Positions 32,137 to 44,135 of a stretch of 64,000 bases of DNA are shown piece by piece. The position numbers and the translations under genes are program-made. The stretch is from contig NC_087063.1 of NCBI RefSeq assembly GCF_963678635.1, positions 8,152,386 through 8,216,385 of the forward strand, in the 5' to 3' direction. This stretch comes from Symsagittifera roscoffensis. Lineage: Eukaryota > Xenacoelomorpha > Acoela > Convolutidae. Numbering within the stretch: position 1 is the stretch's first letter; each line of letters opens with the position of its first letter. Below the pieces are notes generated by a model, which saw only the letters and a list, made by a program, of their open reading frames with translations, searched no databases and was not told where the DNA came from.

Positions 32137-34517
32137 GTTTTGTGACTTACACACAAAAATGTTTTGTTTTTCAGTTATTTTTTGCCCAGAATGTTCCATC
32201 CATGCTATGGAATTAAGTCTTAGGTATCAAGTTTTAAAAAATCATACTCAGCTTGAGGACTCACTTGAAAAACTCTTTCAGGCCTAAATTTGAAAACTGG
32301 TTAAAAAAAATTAAGGACTAAAAATAAAAATTGATGATGATTAGCTTTGGTGATTGTAGTAAAACTGAATAGGTGAAATGCGAACATTTCAAAAGATAGG
32401 AAAAATATTTATTAAAGACATTTTAAATCAGACCAATCCAATGAGTGTTGGCTATCACTGTTAGCTCCAATAACTGTATAGTTTTCGAAATGTACAATTG
32501 TGTCTAATTTTTGTAAAAATGTTGCGCCATAATCAGTGCTCCTTTCAAGCGTATAAAGGTCGGGGATATGGCTGATCACTATAGAAATTCAAAATTTGGT
32601 TTTCAGTTTTGCCTAAGTTTTGTCCGAATTATTTTTATTGATAGTTATGTTGAATTATTTGTTAGATTATTTAAAAGCTCTATGCAATTTAGAAGCCTAT
32701 ATTAGGCTCAATAAAAAAAGTTTATGTAACTTTAAAGTTTTTTACTGTAGTTAAGTTTGCATAAAGCTTCATCGACTCTCAAAAATTCAATCTTTCAATA
32801 GTAAGAATTTTGCCCATTATCGTTTCATTTTTTCTTTTTGCAAATTTCTCGCAATCCAGTATTCATTTGTTGAAATACGATATTCGAAAAAATCAAGCTT
32901 TAGCTTTGAAAAGTCATGAGTAAAAAATATATCTTTTTTTGAACCAACAATTTCCAAATTGTAGATGATTAGCATGATTAACCGATGACAAATAGCCACA
33001 TGTACAAAATATTCCGAATCATTGAAAACGCAAAAAAAAATCAGAAAAACATTCTTTTAAAATTTTTGGCCAGTTAACTTTCGCGCCAAAATAATAAAAA
33101 TTCAACTTCGTAAACAAAATTTTATCCGAATAAAATATACCTTGTAGTTTATTTACCTCAAGTGCTAAAACAGATCCACGCGGTTAATCAGTCCTAATAA
33201 CTAAAACATCGGACAATTTTTTTCGAATTTGAGACCAACTTTGTGTAATTTCATGGAGAAACCTAGATCGCGACCGAAACTGTTTCCTTAAAAGGGAGTC
33301 TCGATGCCATTCGCGCATGTTTAAGCAGGATACCAAATTAATTATGTCATTTCAAATCAAACCAAATAAAAAGGTGACGGTACAATGCGTATAACTCTCG
33401 TTTTAAGTGTGCAATTACGTATAATTTTTGTAAAAGTGCAGCAAACAATCAGTAATGGGCTGAAGCGCTTTAAAGTCGGGTAAGTGGCTGATCGCCACAT
33501 TTTTTTTCAGTAATTCAAAATTTGGTCTTGAGTTTTTTCCAAATTTTGCTGCGTTGCGCATAATTATCGAAAACTTTACGTGATAGTGCTCCACAAAAAA
33601 TGTACTTTGTAAAAGCTATTTTATGAGAGACGTCATCAATATAAATATAGTTGAAGAAACATTTTTAAAGATTTATTTCAATTTTGATATTTTTAAACAA
33701 GGGCTGGCTATCACTTGCCTACATTATCAGAGTAGATGCTAATTAAATGCGACTACAGAGCGTTAGAATGATGAGATTTGAACGTCATTTTTTCATATGA
33801 CTATTGTTAAAATCAGTATTTCAGAAAAATAATCAGTTTTTTTTTCCTTGTGACTATTGTAATCAGAAAAATAACCAAAAAAAGCATGTAGTTATTTAGC
33901 AGGGGCATAACAGCGGTTAGCCGTGATGAGCTGTACAGCTCGTATGTTGGTACTATCCCTCGTGGATAAATGATCTTAATTTTAAAATGGACGAACTTTA
34001 AAAAAAAATCAAAAAATTGCTAAAGAAGCAGAAAATTTTTTTTGCGGAACAATCAAGTCAAAAGCAGGTTGATTCATGTTCATCAGCTTACAGGAATGTT
34101 TTTGAGCACCAGTGCTTAACAACTTTTTCCTTTTTGACGAAAACTACTTAGGCCTTGTTGACAGATTCAGGGCAAAATTTTAATTGTTTGATTTCTTATC
34201 TGACTTCTGTTCAAAAACTTTCAAAATTACGCTATGCTATTTTCATTTCAGCAGAAAAATTCACCTGGAGAGTTGACCTTCAGTTCTGATAATTTGACAC
34301 GATCGGGTTAACCATTAGTTCAATTAATCTGTTTTGAAGCAAAAGTCGTGCAACATAATGCAAACTAACGCTTTCAGCTTCAAAAATTTCGCAAAATTCA
34401 AATCGCTAGCAGTTATTTAAGACATCGATCTACTTTAGAAGCCTCTATTAGACTCGAATGAAAATAAAACTTAGTTAATTCAATTTTTTTACCATAATGA
34501 AGCTTGCTTAAAAGCTT
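32137..34517. other. Non-coding region with degenerate repeat units
   Basis: Blocks near 32,560-32,640 (TCGGGGATATGGCTGATC...AATTCAAAATTTGG) recur in altered form near 33,470-33,545. The block near 32,680-32,940 recurs near 34,430-34,690 and again near 34,975-35,240. No gene was recognised. Confidence 0.5.
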
Positions 34518-35411
34518 CATTAATTCCTAAAATTTAACTTTATTTAATTGAAGGAGTTTGGCTTATTATCGATCTTTCTCATTTTGCAATTTTAAAGCAA
34601 TCAGTACTCAATTGGTGAAAAGAGATAATCGAAAAAATCAAAATTCAGCATTGAAAAGTCGTGAGGAAAGAAAAAAAGTATGTATCTTTCAACACAAAAT
34701 TCTGAAGTATGTCAACAGCAAACCAATGACTAGAAGCCAAATTAAAAAAAAAATTCAACTAATTAGAAATTTTAAAAAAAACGGAAAAAAATTGCTCAAC
34801 AACTTTTCCTATTTGACGAAAAAAACCTATTCAGAGATTGCTGCCAAAAATTTTCATGAAAAATGAAATAAAGCTTGAGTTTTTGTAGAGTGTTTGATTT
34901 CTAATCTAATTATTGGTCCAAAATTTTCTGTTCCAAAATTTTCTGGTCCAAATTCACGCCTAAATAAAAGTACCATCCAGTTTAGAAGTTTCTATTGGGC
35001 TCGTCCAAATGCGAGGTTCAAGTAATTCTGAATTTTGTAGACCTTAGACAAATTCGCATCAAAAAAGCCTTATCAATTCTCAAAATTCGAATTCATATAA
35101 TTGTAGAGGTTTGAAACTGAATGGATAATTGTCTTTTTTTACACATAAATTGCAATCAAGTACTCGAAAATATGAGAAAAAAAGCGAGAAAATCAGTAAT
35201 CAGCATTTAAAAATCATATAAAAAAATGGGAGTATCTCGAGCACTTTTTAATGGAGATTTTGCACGCAAATTAGGCAGTTAAAAGCGAGATAGCAGTCTG
35301 ATAAAATATGGGAGAAAAATTTTTTGCTTAAGCCGCAGAAATTTGTTTTACTGAGTTTAAATAAGCATTACGAGGCCAAACTGTACATTGGATAGGCGCA
35401 CAATTTTGTGT

Positions 35412-35760
35412 CTCGACGTTCGTGGATTCCACAAACTAATATTTAAACGTGTTCCAAAACTTAAGTGGATTCCACCTACAAAACTTCCGTGGATTCTGCG
35501 TACATATGAGGGTAACGTATATCTTTATTCGGCACGTTCGCAAAATACTAGTTGTTTTGGATTCCGCAACTGTAAGCTGATTCCGCAACAGAAAAGCGGA
35601 ATCTGAAAATGTAAGCGGATTGCGCAAACTGTAAGTGGATTCCGAAATTTGTTCAATACTGAACTTGCATATGAACAATTAAAAGCTAGAGTTGTAATTC
35701 TTATCACTAGCAATGCGGAATTTAAAAGCAAGGACTTAACAAATGTCAGCGGAATCCACA
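35412..35760. repeat. Cluster of GGATTCCGC / GTGGATTCCAC motif repeats (A)
   Basis: The unit TGTAAGYGGATTCCRCAAAC, with variants in both orientations, occurs about ten times in 350 bp. Examples are GTGGATTCCACAAACT, AAGTGGATTCCACCTAC, GGATTCCGCAACTGTAAGC and GCGGAATCCACAAAC. The cluster is duplicated at 36,909-37,257 by the 1.5-kb duplication, and a third cluster lies at 37,832-38,155. Confidence 0.75.
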
Positions 35761-35906
35761 AACATGTCTTATAACATTGCTTACTTGAATCGGAGGATGT
35801 CATCTTTTAGTATTTTGGAAACACAGCACCGAATAGTTTCAATATTTGGAGTCATTGAGTTGGGAGTGTATGGAAAAACAACACAAAGCATTTCGCCAAA
35901 TAAGGT

Positions 35907-35939
35907 CAGTATTTGCGATTTCGTCAATCGCAAATACTG
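35907..35939. repeat. Palindrome CAGTATTTGCGATT (copy 1)
   Basis: A perfect 14-bp stem (CAGTATTTGCGATT with AATCGCAAATACTG) around TCGTC. It is the first of a family of related palindromes at 37,404-37,436, 37,532-37,564, 37,565-37,601 (degenerate) and 37,694-37,726. Confidence 0.85.
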
Positions 35940-36013
35940 ATTTTGGAAGCATAACGCCGAATAAATTCAGTAATTTTAGTCATTGGGTTCAGATTGTATG
36001 GAGAGACAACACA

Positions 36014-37511
36014 CATTAATTCCTAAAATTTAACTTTATTTAATTGAAGGAGTTTGGCTTATTATCGATCTTTCTCATTTTGCAATTTTAAAGCAATCAG
36101 TACTCAATTGGTGAAAAGAGATAATCGAAAAAATCAAAATTCAGCATTGAAAAGTCGTGAGGAAAGAAAAAAAGTATGTATCTTTCAACACAAAATTCTG
36201 AAGTATGTCAACAGCAAACCAATGACTAGAAGCCAAATTAAAAAAAAAAATTCAACTAATTAGAAATTTTAAAAAAAACGGAAAAAAATTGCTCAACAAC
36301 TTTTCCTATTTGACGAAAAAAACCTATTCAGAGATTGCTGCCAAAAATTTTCATGAAAAATGAAATAAAGCTTGAGTTTTTGTAGAGTGTTTGATTTCTA
36401 ATCTAATTATTGGTCCAAAATTTTCTGTTCCAAAATTTTCTGGTCCAAATTCACGCCTAAATAAAAGTACCATCCAGTTTAGAAGTTTCTATTGGGCTCG
36501 TCCAAATGCGAGGTTCAAGTAATTCTGAATTTTGTAGACCTTAGACAAATTCGCATCAAAAAAGCCTTATCAATTCTCAAAATTCGAATTCATATAATTG
36601 TAGAGGTTTGAAACTGAATGGATAATTGTCTTTTTTTACACATAAATTGCAATCAAGTACTCGAAAATATGAGAAAAAAAGCGAGAAAATCAGTAATCAG
36701 CATTTAAAAATCATATAAAAAAATGGGAGTATCTCGAGCACTTTTTAATGGAGATTTTGCACGCAAATTAGGCAGTTAAAAGCGAGAGAGCAGTCTGATA
36801 AAATATGGGAGAAAAATTTTTTGCTTAAGCCGCAGAAATTTGTTTTACTGAGTTTAAATAAGCATTACGAGGCCAAACTGTACATTGGATAGGCGCACAA
36901 TTTTGTGTCTCGACGTTCGTGGATTCCACAAACTAATATTTAAACGTGTTCCAAAACTTAAGTGGATTCCACCTACAAAACTTCCGTGGATTCTGCGTAC
37001 ATATGAGGGTAACGTATATCTTTATTCGGCACGTTCGCAAAATACTAGTTGTTTTGGATTCCGCAACTGTAAGCTGATTCCGCAACAGAAAAGCGGAATC
37101 TGAAAATGTAAGCGGATTGCGCAAACTGTAAGTGGATTCCGAAATTTGTTCAATACTGAACTTGCATATGAACAATTAAAAGCTAGAGTTGTAATTCTTA
37201 TCACTAGCAATGCGGAATTTAAAAGCAAGGACTTAACAAATGTCAGCGGAATCCACAAACATGTCTTATAAAATTGCTTACTTGAATCGGAGGATGTCAT
37301 CTTTTAGTATTTTGGAAACACAGCACCGAATAGTTTCAATATTTGGAGTCATTGAGTTGGGAGTGTATGGAAAAACAACACAAAGCATTTCGCCAAATTA
37401 GGTCAGTATTTGCGATTTCGTCAATCGCAAATACTGATTTTGGAAGCATAACGCCGAATAAATTCAGTAATTTTAGTCATTGGGTTCAGATTGTATGGAG
37501 AGACAACACAC
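36014..37511 (+). repeat. 1,496-bp tandem duplication, copy 2
   Basis: Directly abuts copy 1. It ends after GTATGGAGAGACAACACACA, where the sequence diverges into AGCATATCGCC instead of TTAATTCC. One extra A in a poly-A run shifts its second half by one base. Confidence 0.95.
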
Positions 37512-37763
37512 AGCATATCGCCAAATTAGGTCAGTATTTGGGATTCCATCGATACCAAATACTGGTCAGTATTTGAGATTGATGGAATCCCAAAAACTGG
37601 AATAATTTGGAATCAATATGGAATAAAACATTATTTGGTGTCATTAGGATGAGTGATTGGAAACCCAACGCATAGCAAATTGTCGATTTAGTTCAGTATT
37701 TGGGATTTCATCGATCCCAAATACTGGTCGGTAATTGGGTTTCCATTAACCCCAAACACTGAT
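37404..37763. repeat. Array of related palindromes
   Basis: Units of the form GTCAGTATTTGGGATTYCATCGATCCCAAATACTG occur at 37,404, 37,532, 37,565, 37,694 and (weak) 37,727. Each folds on itself with stems of about 10-14 bp. Between them are GCCAAATTAG(GTCAG) spacers, also repeated. Confidence 0.75.
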
Positions 37764-37831
37764 CCAATAATTCCTATTCAAATCAAGTAATTACAAGATA
37801 TAACTTTAAACGCTACTACATATATACATAA

Positions 37832-38155
37832 ATGTAAGTGGAATCCAAAAACAAATTTCTGGGTTCCACCTACACTTTGCGGATTCCACCTACAGTTGCA
37901 AATTCCGCAACAGCTCAATTTAACTATACACATGTCTTTTTGTTTGCTTGTGGACTCCTTGGATGTCCAACTGTTTTGGATTCCGCATATACCGTTGCGC
38001 ATTCCGCAAATTTGTCTGTTTTTGGAGCAATTTTTAGCGGAACAGTGTTTTAAATATTCTTCTGTGGAATCCATAACAACAAAGAAGATCAAAGAAAAGT
38101 AGCAATGATGTGGGTTTCGCGACAAATCAGATTTTGGCCTGTTGCGGAATCCACA
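37832..38155. repeat. Cluster of GGATTCCGC / GTGGAATCC motif repeats (B)
   Basis: It contains GTAAGTGGAATCC, GGGTTCCACCTACA, GCGGATTCCACCTACAG, AAATTCCGCAACAG, GGATTCCGCATATACC, GCATTCCGCAAATTTG, GTGGAATCC and GTTGCGGAATCCAC in about 320 bp. It is the same motif family as cluster A. Confidence 0.7.
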
Positions 38156-41100
38156 TATAATGCTCACAGTGCATAGTTTGGCCTTGTAATGTAGTTTTTG
38201 AAATTTTAGTGCCTTCTTAGGAATATTTTTTTTTAAATGTGGAAACTTTTTTGAGTTTTTTTCCAATGTTTTTTAAAGAAAAAATTTTCTATGAGCAATC
38301 AGCACATCTACGCTCTAGGCTTTTATGTATAATACTATATACAAAAAACTACCCTATTAATGAAAAAAAGAAACTGATTTTTTAATCATAGTGTGGTCAG
38401 AACTTTCTGTGGAACTTTCGAGGCGATACAATATTGCCGAAAATAGAATGTTGTTCAATAGTGCCGATATACTCTGTTCAATGGGGCGCCTTTTGTGGCA
38501 ATAACCGCTCTACTTTTTGTAGAGAGCGAGAGCGCGAGTCATATCCATTGTCCGCAAGCTCGCACAATGTTAGCGCAACTGCGGCTGTTATTTTTGCATT
38601 TGTTGTTTTTACAAAAAAAATGTCAAACAAGGCCGAAAAGAAAATGTTGATCAGCCATGCCAATGTCATCACTTGTAGGCTTTATTGAACACTTTCTCAG
38701 CTTTGGCGCTGTGGTCTTTTGCCACTGTTGATTGCCCCTACGAAATCAGCTGCATAAAACCGCTTGATTTATAATTTTTTTCATATTATTGTTTTCATTC
38801 AATCAGTTCCATGAAATTTTGTCTGCTTTTAGGCCGCAAACCAGGCGCAGTATTCCACTCGTTTCAATTATATTTTATTTCCGCGCGTGGAAATAAACCG
38901 CGCTTTATGTCACGTTTTCGTTTCTAAAATTGGAATTAAAAGTTTTAAATTTGCATCTGTTCTTAGTATGCGTGCAGACTGGGATACTCGTTAAAAATAT
39001 ATTACAATTGACCTTCTGATTTTTTAAAATTATGTTAATCAAATTTTGCGTAGACTGACGTTTGCATAAATTTGGGATCTCTTTTTACTTGATGCGCTTC
39101 CGTTTTGTTAACAAGACTCATAGCTTTGAGATAAAACCCTTAATTTGAAAAAAAAAATCATTCTTTTAAAGCTGTTACATGATTTTAAAATACCCGCATA
39201 ATCTTAATAATTGGAGAAGCATTTTTCCTGAAATCCATTTCCTATATATTTTGAACAGCTTCTCGTCTTTTTTGCTATTTTGACCACATACAAGTATCTA
39301 AAAAACAACCTATAGTGAAAGCTTATGAAAAGACAGTGTCTTTAAAAGCGCAAATAGTGGCAGTCAATTTACATATTGAACGAAGGGTCGAAGGATATTT
39401 GAATTTTTATTTAAACTTACGCATAAAAACACCTTGACGGCTCCCCTGGTGTTTTATTCACAGCTAGAGCTGGCCTTGATTTCCCTTAAAATAGAAACAA
39501 AGAATATGATTGATTAGACTTCTCATTTAATGCTCGTATATTTTATTCTTACTTTTTTTCAGTTTTGTTAAAACTATGCGAAAAGCGCAACTAAAAAATA
39601 GTGAAACGAGGCGTGAGTTGTATTTAAAAATATGTTTTATTTTAGAAAAAAAATCATTTCCTTTTCATTTGACTTTCGTTTTCACTTGGCATTACTACTA
39701 ATATTCTGTATTCTTCCCTTTTTGAGTAGAAAAAAAAAACATATTGGAAACAAGCATCTGCAAATAACAATATTATGGTGCAGTGTTAAAATGCAGTTCA
39801 TCTAGTCCATCTTTGTGTACCTATAACCTATGGCAAATTTCCTTTCTCTACGGTTGAACCCAATGCGCATACATACATTTTTGAGCATATTGCTACAAAA
39901 AAATTATATTAGAGAATTTGATTTTGTATCACTTTTTATTCTATATATTTAATCTAACCCGGGGCGAAGGTGACTAGAAACTAGGGTAGATCGTCTTTTA
40001 CAGTACCCCTCCGATATATTTCTTAACCCGGGCCATACATTGCGTCCTAATATATAGCCGGCCGGCCGGGATAAAAGTGAATAATCTCATAATCAGTAAA
40101 TCAATCTTTCTACCGTATTGAATTATCGCATCAATCCATTTCCTGCTAATTTTGTAAACCTATGAACAAAAAAGGTCGGGTGGATACTATTTGAAATTGG
40201 AGCCATTTCGTTTCCTTTTCCCTTTTTACTGTCCTGAAAATTCATTTAACTTCAATCGTTCCGTTTTTATCCGATTTGTTATCTTAAAGAACACTTGTTC
40301 TACAAGCTTTAAAAGCAACTTCCCCTGTATCGTTAAATTCAATTACCTTCAAGCTCGACTTGAGTCTAATTTTATTAAACTATCTCGATTTTCAGTTTGA
40401 AATGGTTTCGTAATCTCATCATTATTATTAAAAAAAAAAACAGTTTTTTTTTGTCCAAATTCTATTACCTCGATACCTTTAAAAATTATTCGGCTTAATT
40501 TTTTTATTTAAAGGCGACTTGTGATTTTGTAAGCAACGTATAATTCTGTTCAAATCCATGTTTCGACTTTTATATTTAGACGATACTGTCTGAAAAAATG
40601 ACTGAAATCCGATAAATTTTTGTGGAATGCATTCAAAATTCGTGCAAACTAGTTAAAATTGCGCTAGAACCTAAAAAAATGTCCAGTTTTCCAAGGTAAC
40701 TCAAATTATTCCAAACCTTAAGGCTTATTGGCTCGTATGTTGATTAAAAGCTCCATCACGATTATAAGAAGACTCATTATAAGAAGTTTCAAACCCCCAG
40801 AACTTTACAAAAAATAATCGGAGATAAAATATAACAGAAGGTTGCAAAAAAAAGTTTTGGATTAATTTTTTTATTTTTTTTTCAAAATTTTCGCGTGTTT
40901 ATTCAAAAAGGGTTCGAATAACCAGCAGAGTTTCTAGCACTTGATTCTGATATCGTCATTGACCCCTAGGATATTTCCTCTTGATACCTAAAATAGGTTG
41001 GGTATAGCTCTTTACAGTCACTTCATGACCTGGTCGGAACAATAAGGTCAAATCTACGCTAATAGAAAAACATTAGCTTCTTTTTCACTCAAACTGGAAA

Positions 41101-41867
41101 ATATAGTAACACAAAAATTCAGATTGTGTTGAAAGATATATTATTTCTAAGTTTTTAGGGTGTGATTTGAACTGCTGAAAAGAAGTTTAGAAAAAAAAAG
41201 TTTTGCTTTTCGACTATAATAACATAAAATAAAATCTAGTAATTTTTGAGACTAAAGCGTCACAAATGTTTTAAGTTATTTCAGTTGTATGGCAAAATTA
41301 ATTGATATGCATAACTTTAACCCAAATATGCATCAAAAACGGCAAAGTTTAAAAATGCTTATAAATAATTATTTTATCGAAGACAAAAGTCACCGTTAGA
41401 AAATTTTCACAGCAACTTTCATTCATATTGTGATCAAGGATATCAGTAGCTAGCAGAAAATGCTACTAATTGTTTCGAACGCATCATCATTCAAAAAAAA
41501 ACAGAAAAATTAACATTTTTGTCGACGAATTTTTTGGCCAGTTTTTAACCTGCACTACAGTTTTCTTGAAAACAATCGATTTTAATGAATTATATCGGCA
41601 AAAACTTAACCCATCTTATCAATTTTCATAGCCGTCTAGCCATAAAAATCGATTTTTTGGCAATTATGATCGACTATTTTCAACTTTCAAAACTCCATTA
41701 GAACCCGTTATAATCTATTGTAAACCATTTTTACTTTCAATATAATCAATTAGTTTTGTTCATAAAATCCAAGCAAAATCAACTCTTATTTTTGCAGCGT
41801 TCAGCAAAACTAGAACCCGAACGAACATGTTCATCCCTGTGTACAACTCCCATCGTTCAATATCCGC
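38156..41867. other. Non-coding AT-rich stretch
   Basis: Scattered short frames have no recognisable domain. A GC-richer patch lies around 38,480-38,720. A GCCGGCCGGCCGGG palindromic run lies near 40,062. Nothing else can be supported. Confidence 0.55.
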
Positions 41868-42116
41868 CCCTATTTTCACACCCCATACCTTTCGACCCCA
41901 TCCCCACACACATTTTTTCAATTCCGCCCACAGCCTCCCCCCTTCTACACACACCCTTCCTCCTCCTTTTACACTCCTTACTCAACCCCTTTCAAATTTA
42001 TACACTCCACAAATTTACCAACCCCAAAATTTTTTCACTAATCACCCACCCCCACTCCCGTAGGGTGAGGTGGTTACAACGGGGGGAGTTAAATGTGGGT
42101 GGGGGAGGGAGGGATA
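41868..42116. repeat. C-rich tract switching to a G-rich tract with G-quadruplex motif
   Basis: From about 41,868 to 42,060 the + strand is almost free of G and rich in CCCC runs. From 42,062 it flips to G-rich. GGGTGGGGGAGGGAGGG at 42,097-42,113 meets the standard G-quadruplex pattern (four runs of at least three G with 1-nt loops). The two halves can also partly pair. Confidence 0.75.
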
Positions 42117-43629
42117 AAAATATTTGTGCGTTACGTTCAGTTACCAATCGCTTGCGGGGCGTGGTCTAAAAGGAAGTCAAACATAGGATGGGGGACAAGG
42201 ATGGAAGTAAATTCAATAATGCAACAAAATGAAATTTCACTAAAACTTGAGAAACTAAAAGCTCGTAAAAGAAATTATTTTGAGGAAAAAAGTTGAAAAC
42301 AAAAACGGTTAACGATTTTCTCAGCCAACTTAAATCTCATTTTTGAGCTTTCAAAAAACGTTTGTTGAGCCAAAAGCAACACTCATTTTGCGAAAACAGT
42401 GCACTATTTGAAACATTCAGAAAAGTGAAAAATATCATACTCCAATATTATCTATTATAACCGATTAAAATGGATTTTTCTGATTAGACAACAAAAATTA
42501 TAACCCATTTTTAACCAGGCACTAGACTCCAGTGCGGGTAGGGTACTCTTCAGCTTTGAAAATAAATTACTATGATTTTATAAAAACATTAAACGTCATA
42601 GCTAACTAGTCCAAAATTAAATTTAATTTATACGTTTTTCCTGATTGAGTCTAGCGGTTGTTTAGTCTGATCAGCAAAAAATTGAAACAAGTTTCCTCTC
42701 AACAGAGAAACCAATTCTGCGTGATTTACGTTGAAACCTGAATCACGACTAAAATTTTTTTGTTATACTAGCATAATTAAAGTCATACAAGCGCTCTTAT
42801 GTTTTTAATAAGTTTTTCTTCTATTGCTTCGCTTTGTTTGCTTCAATCACTGTGGTCAGATTAAGTGAAAAAAACTATGTGTTATGTATTCCAGTTTTGA
42901 CTATGCCGTTAAGGATCAGATGTGGTATATCATTTTAAATCTCTTTCAGCTATGATTTATCTATAATTTCTTATCTTTTGGCTAATATTTACCTAGTTCA
43001 ATTGCCTTTTATGAAAAAAAAAAATTTTTTTTTTAGGTTTTGCTTTAGTTTTTGAATTTCTCGGCGTAACTGTTGCGATTGGAACATTTTGGGCTTTCTG
43101 CACATCAACCGACTCTCCGTATTTTTTTTCCACCGTATTTCTGACTCTTCATCTTGCTAAATTTTGCGTGGGGCGGATCTATGATAGTATAAGTGGAAGG
43201 ATGGACCTCAAGGTTTTCTTGAGTGGTTTTATGTTCCATAAAATTTCAAATTAATCGCCATTTTTTTTGTAAATTATCATTTAATTTGATTTTCCTAGCT
43301 CTCAAAACTTACAGTAAAGACTCTAATTGTCCCAAAAAAATGATAATGCCGCGATATGACGAGCAATCGTTGGAGATTCAATTATTACTCTATAATTCCT
43401 TTCTTGATTTTTTTTGCTGAACACCGTTTAAACTACACAAAGATTGAGAATTAATGTTTTTTTAATTTACAAAATCGTTAAGTGGTAGCAATTGTTTTGA
43501 CAGCAGAGTAAAACTTGGGCAATTATTAAACAAGCATTCCATATCAATGAATCATTTTCTCTCCAAACTTGAATGAAGAACCAAAAAATTAAAATGAACA
43601 AAAAATTTTAACGCTGTTTCCGCATATTT
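42117..43629. other. Non-coding AT-rich stretch
   Basis: No gene, RNA or repeat could be supported. Confidence 0.55.
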
Positions 43630-44135
43630 TTTAAAACCTTTTAAAAAAAACTTTAAAACTGAAACAAAAGACTTTTTGTATCAGGACCAAGCCTTGAGTA
43701 TTCCGACTGCGTTTTAATTTTTATAGGATAATTTCAAAAATTAATGAAAAGTTGTTCAAAATTGAATGAAAGGATTCAAAAACTTTTTAGATATTTTTGA
43801 ATACCATCCACCTATTCGCTTTGTAAATTACAAAATACATCATTTACAAAAACAAAAACTTCTAAGGAAACCAAAAAGCATGTCAGATTCCAATTTGAAA
43901 CGATTTCAAAAAGGGATTAAGTCTCTGCTTACACGTTAATAGCACAAAATATATAGCGCGTTTATTGTTCCATATTGTCCACATTGACAATCTTTAAACC
44001 CCCATAACCTTGAAAAAAATCAACGAACGATAATTTTTTAATTTGAGCTCTAGACAACAATATCTTTTGATTGATATCAAAAAATCCGTCAAATATAAAA
44101 GCTAAAAAGTCGAAAAACCAACCCGAGCACAACTA
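43630..44135. repeat. Dispersed repeat R1, copy 3
   Basis: It carries the R1 blocks in order: TATCAGGACCAAGCCTTGA, GTCTCTGCTTACACGTTAAT, ATATATAGCGCGTTTATTG, CCCCCATAACCTTG, GACAACAATATCTTTTGA. It is more diverged than the pair at 17-18 kb. Confidence 0.65.

Larger units (their letters stand above)
34518..36013 (+). repeat. 1,496-bp tandem duplication, copy 1
   Basis: It starts CATTAATTCCTAAAATTTAA and runs to the start of copy 2. It differs from copy 2 by about three substitutions and one A-run length change. The frames inside it are short and identical between copies; none looks like a real protein. Confidence 0.95.

Noticed and set aside
34558-34866. 102-codon Lys-rich ORF repeated in the 1.5-kb duplication
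   Set aside because: It opens without an ATG, consists of A-rich codons and is disrupted in the second copy by one extra A; the repetition is explained by the duplication.
37500-38160. CRISPR-like array
   Set aside because: Repeats are palindromic but irregular in length and spacing, with no constant repeat-spacer pattern, in a eukaryotic context.
40021-40080. Possible promoter or CpG-like patch around GCCGGCCGGCCGGG
   Set aside because: Only a short GC palindrome; no associated ORF, TATA or repeat.
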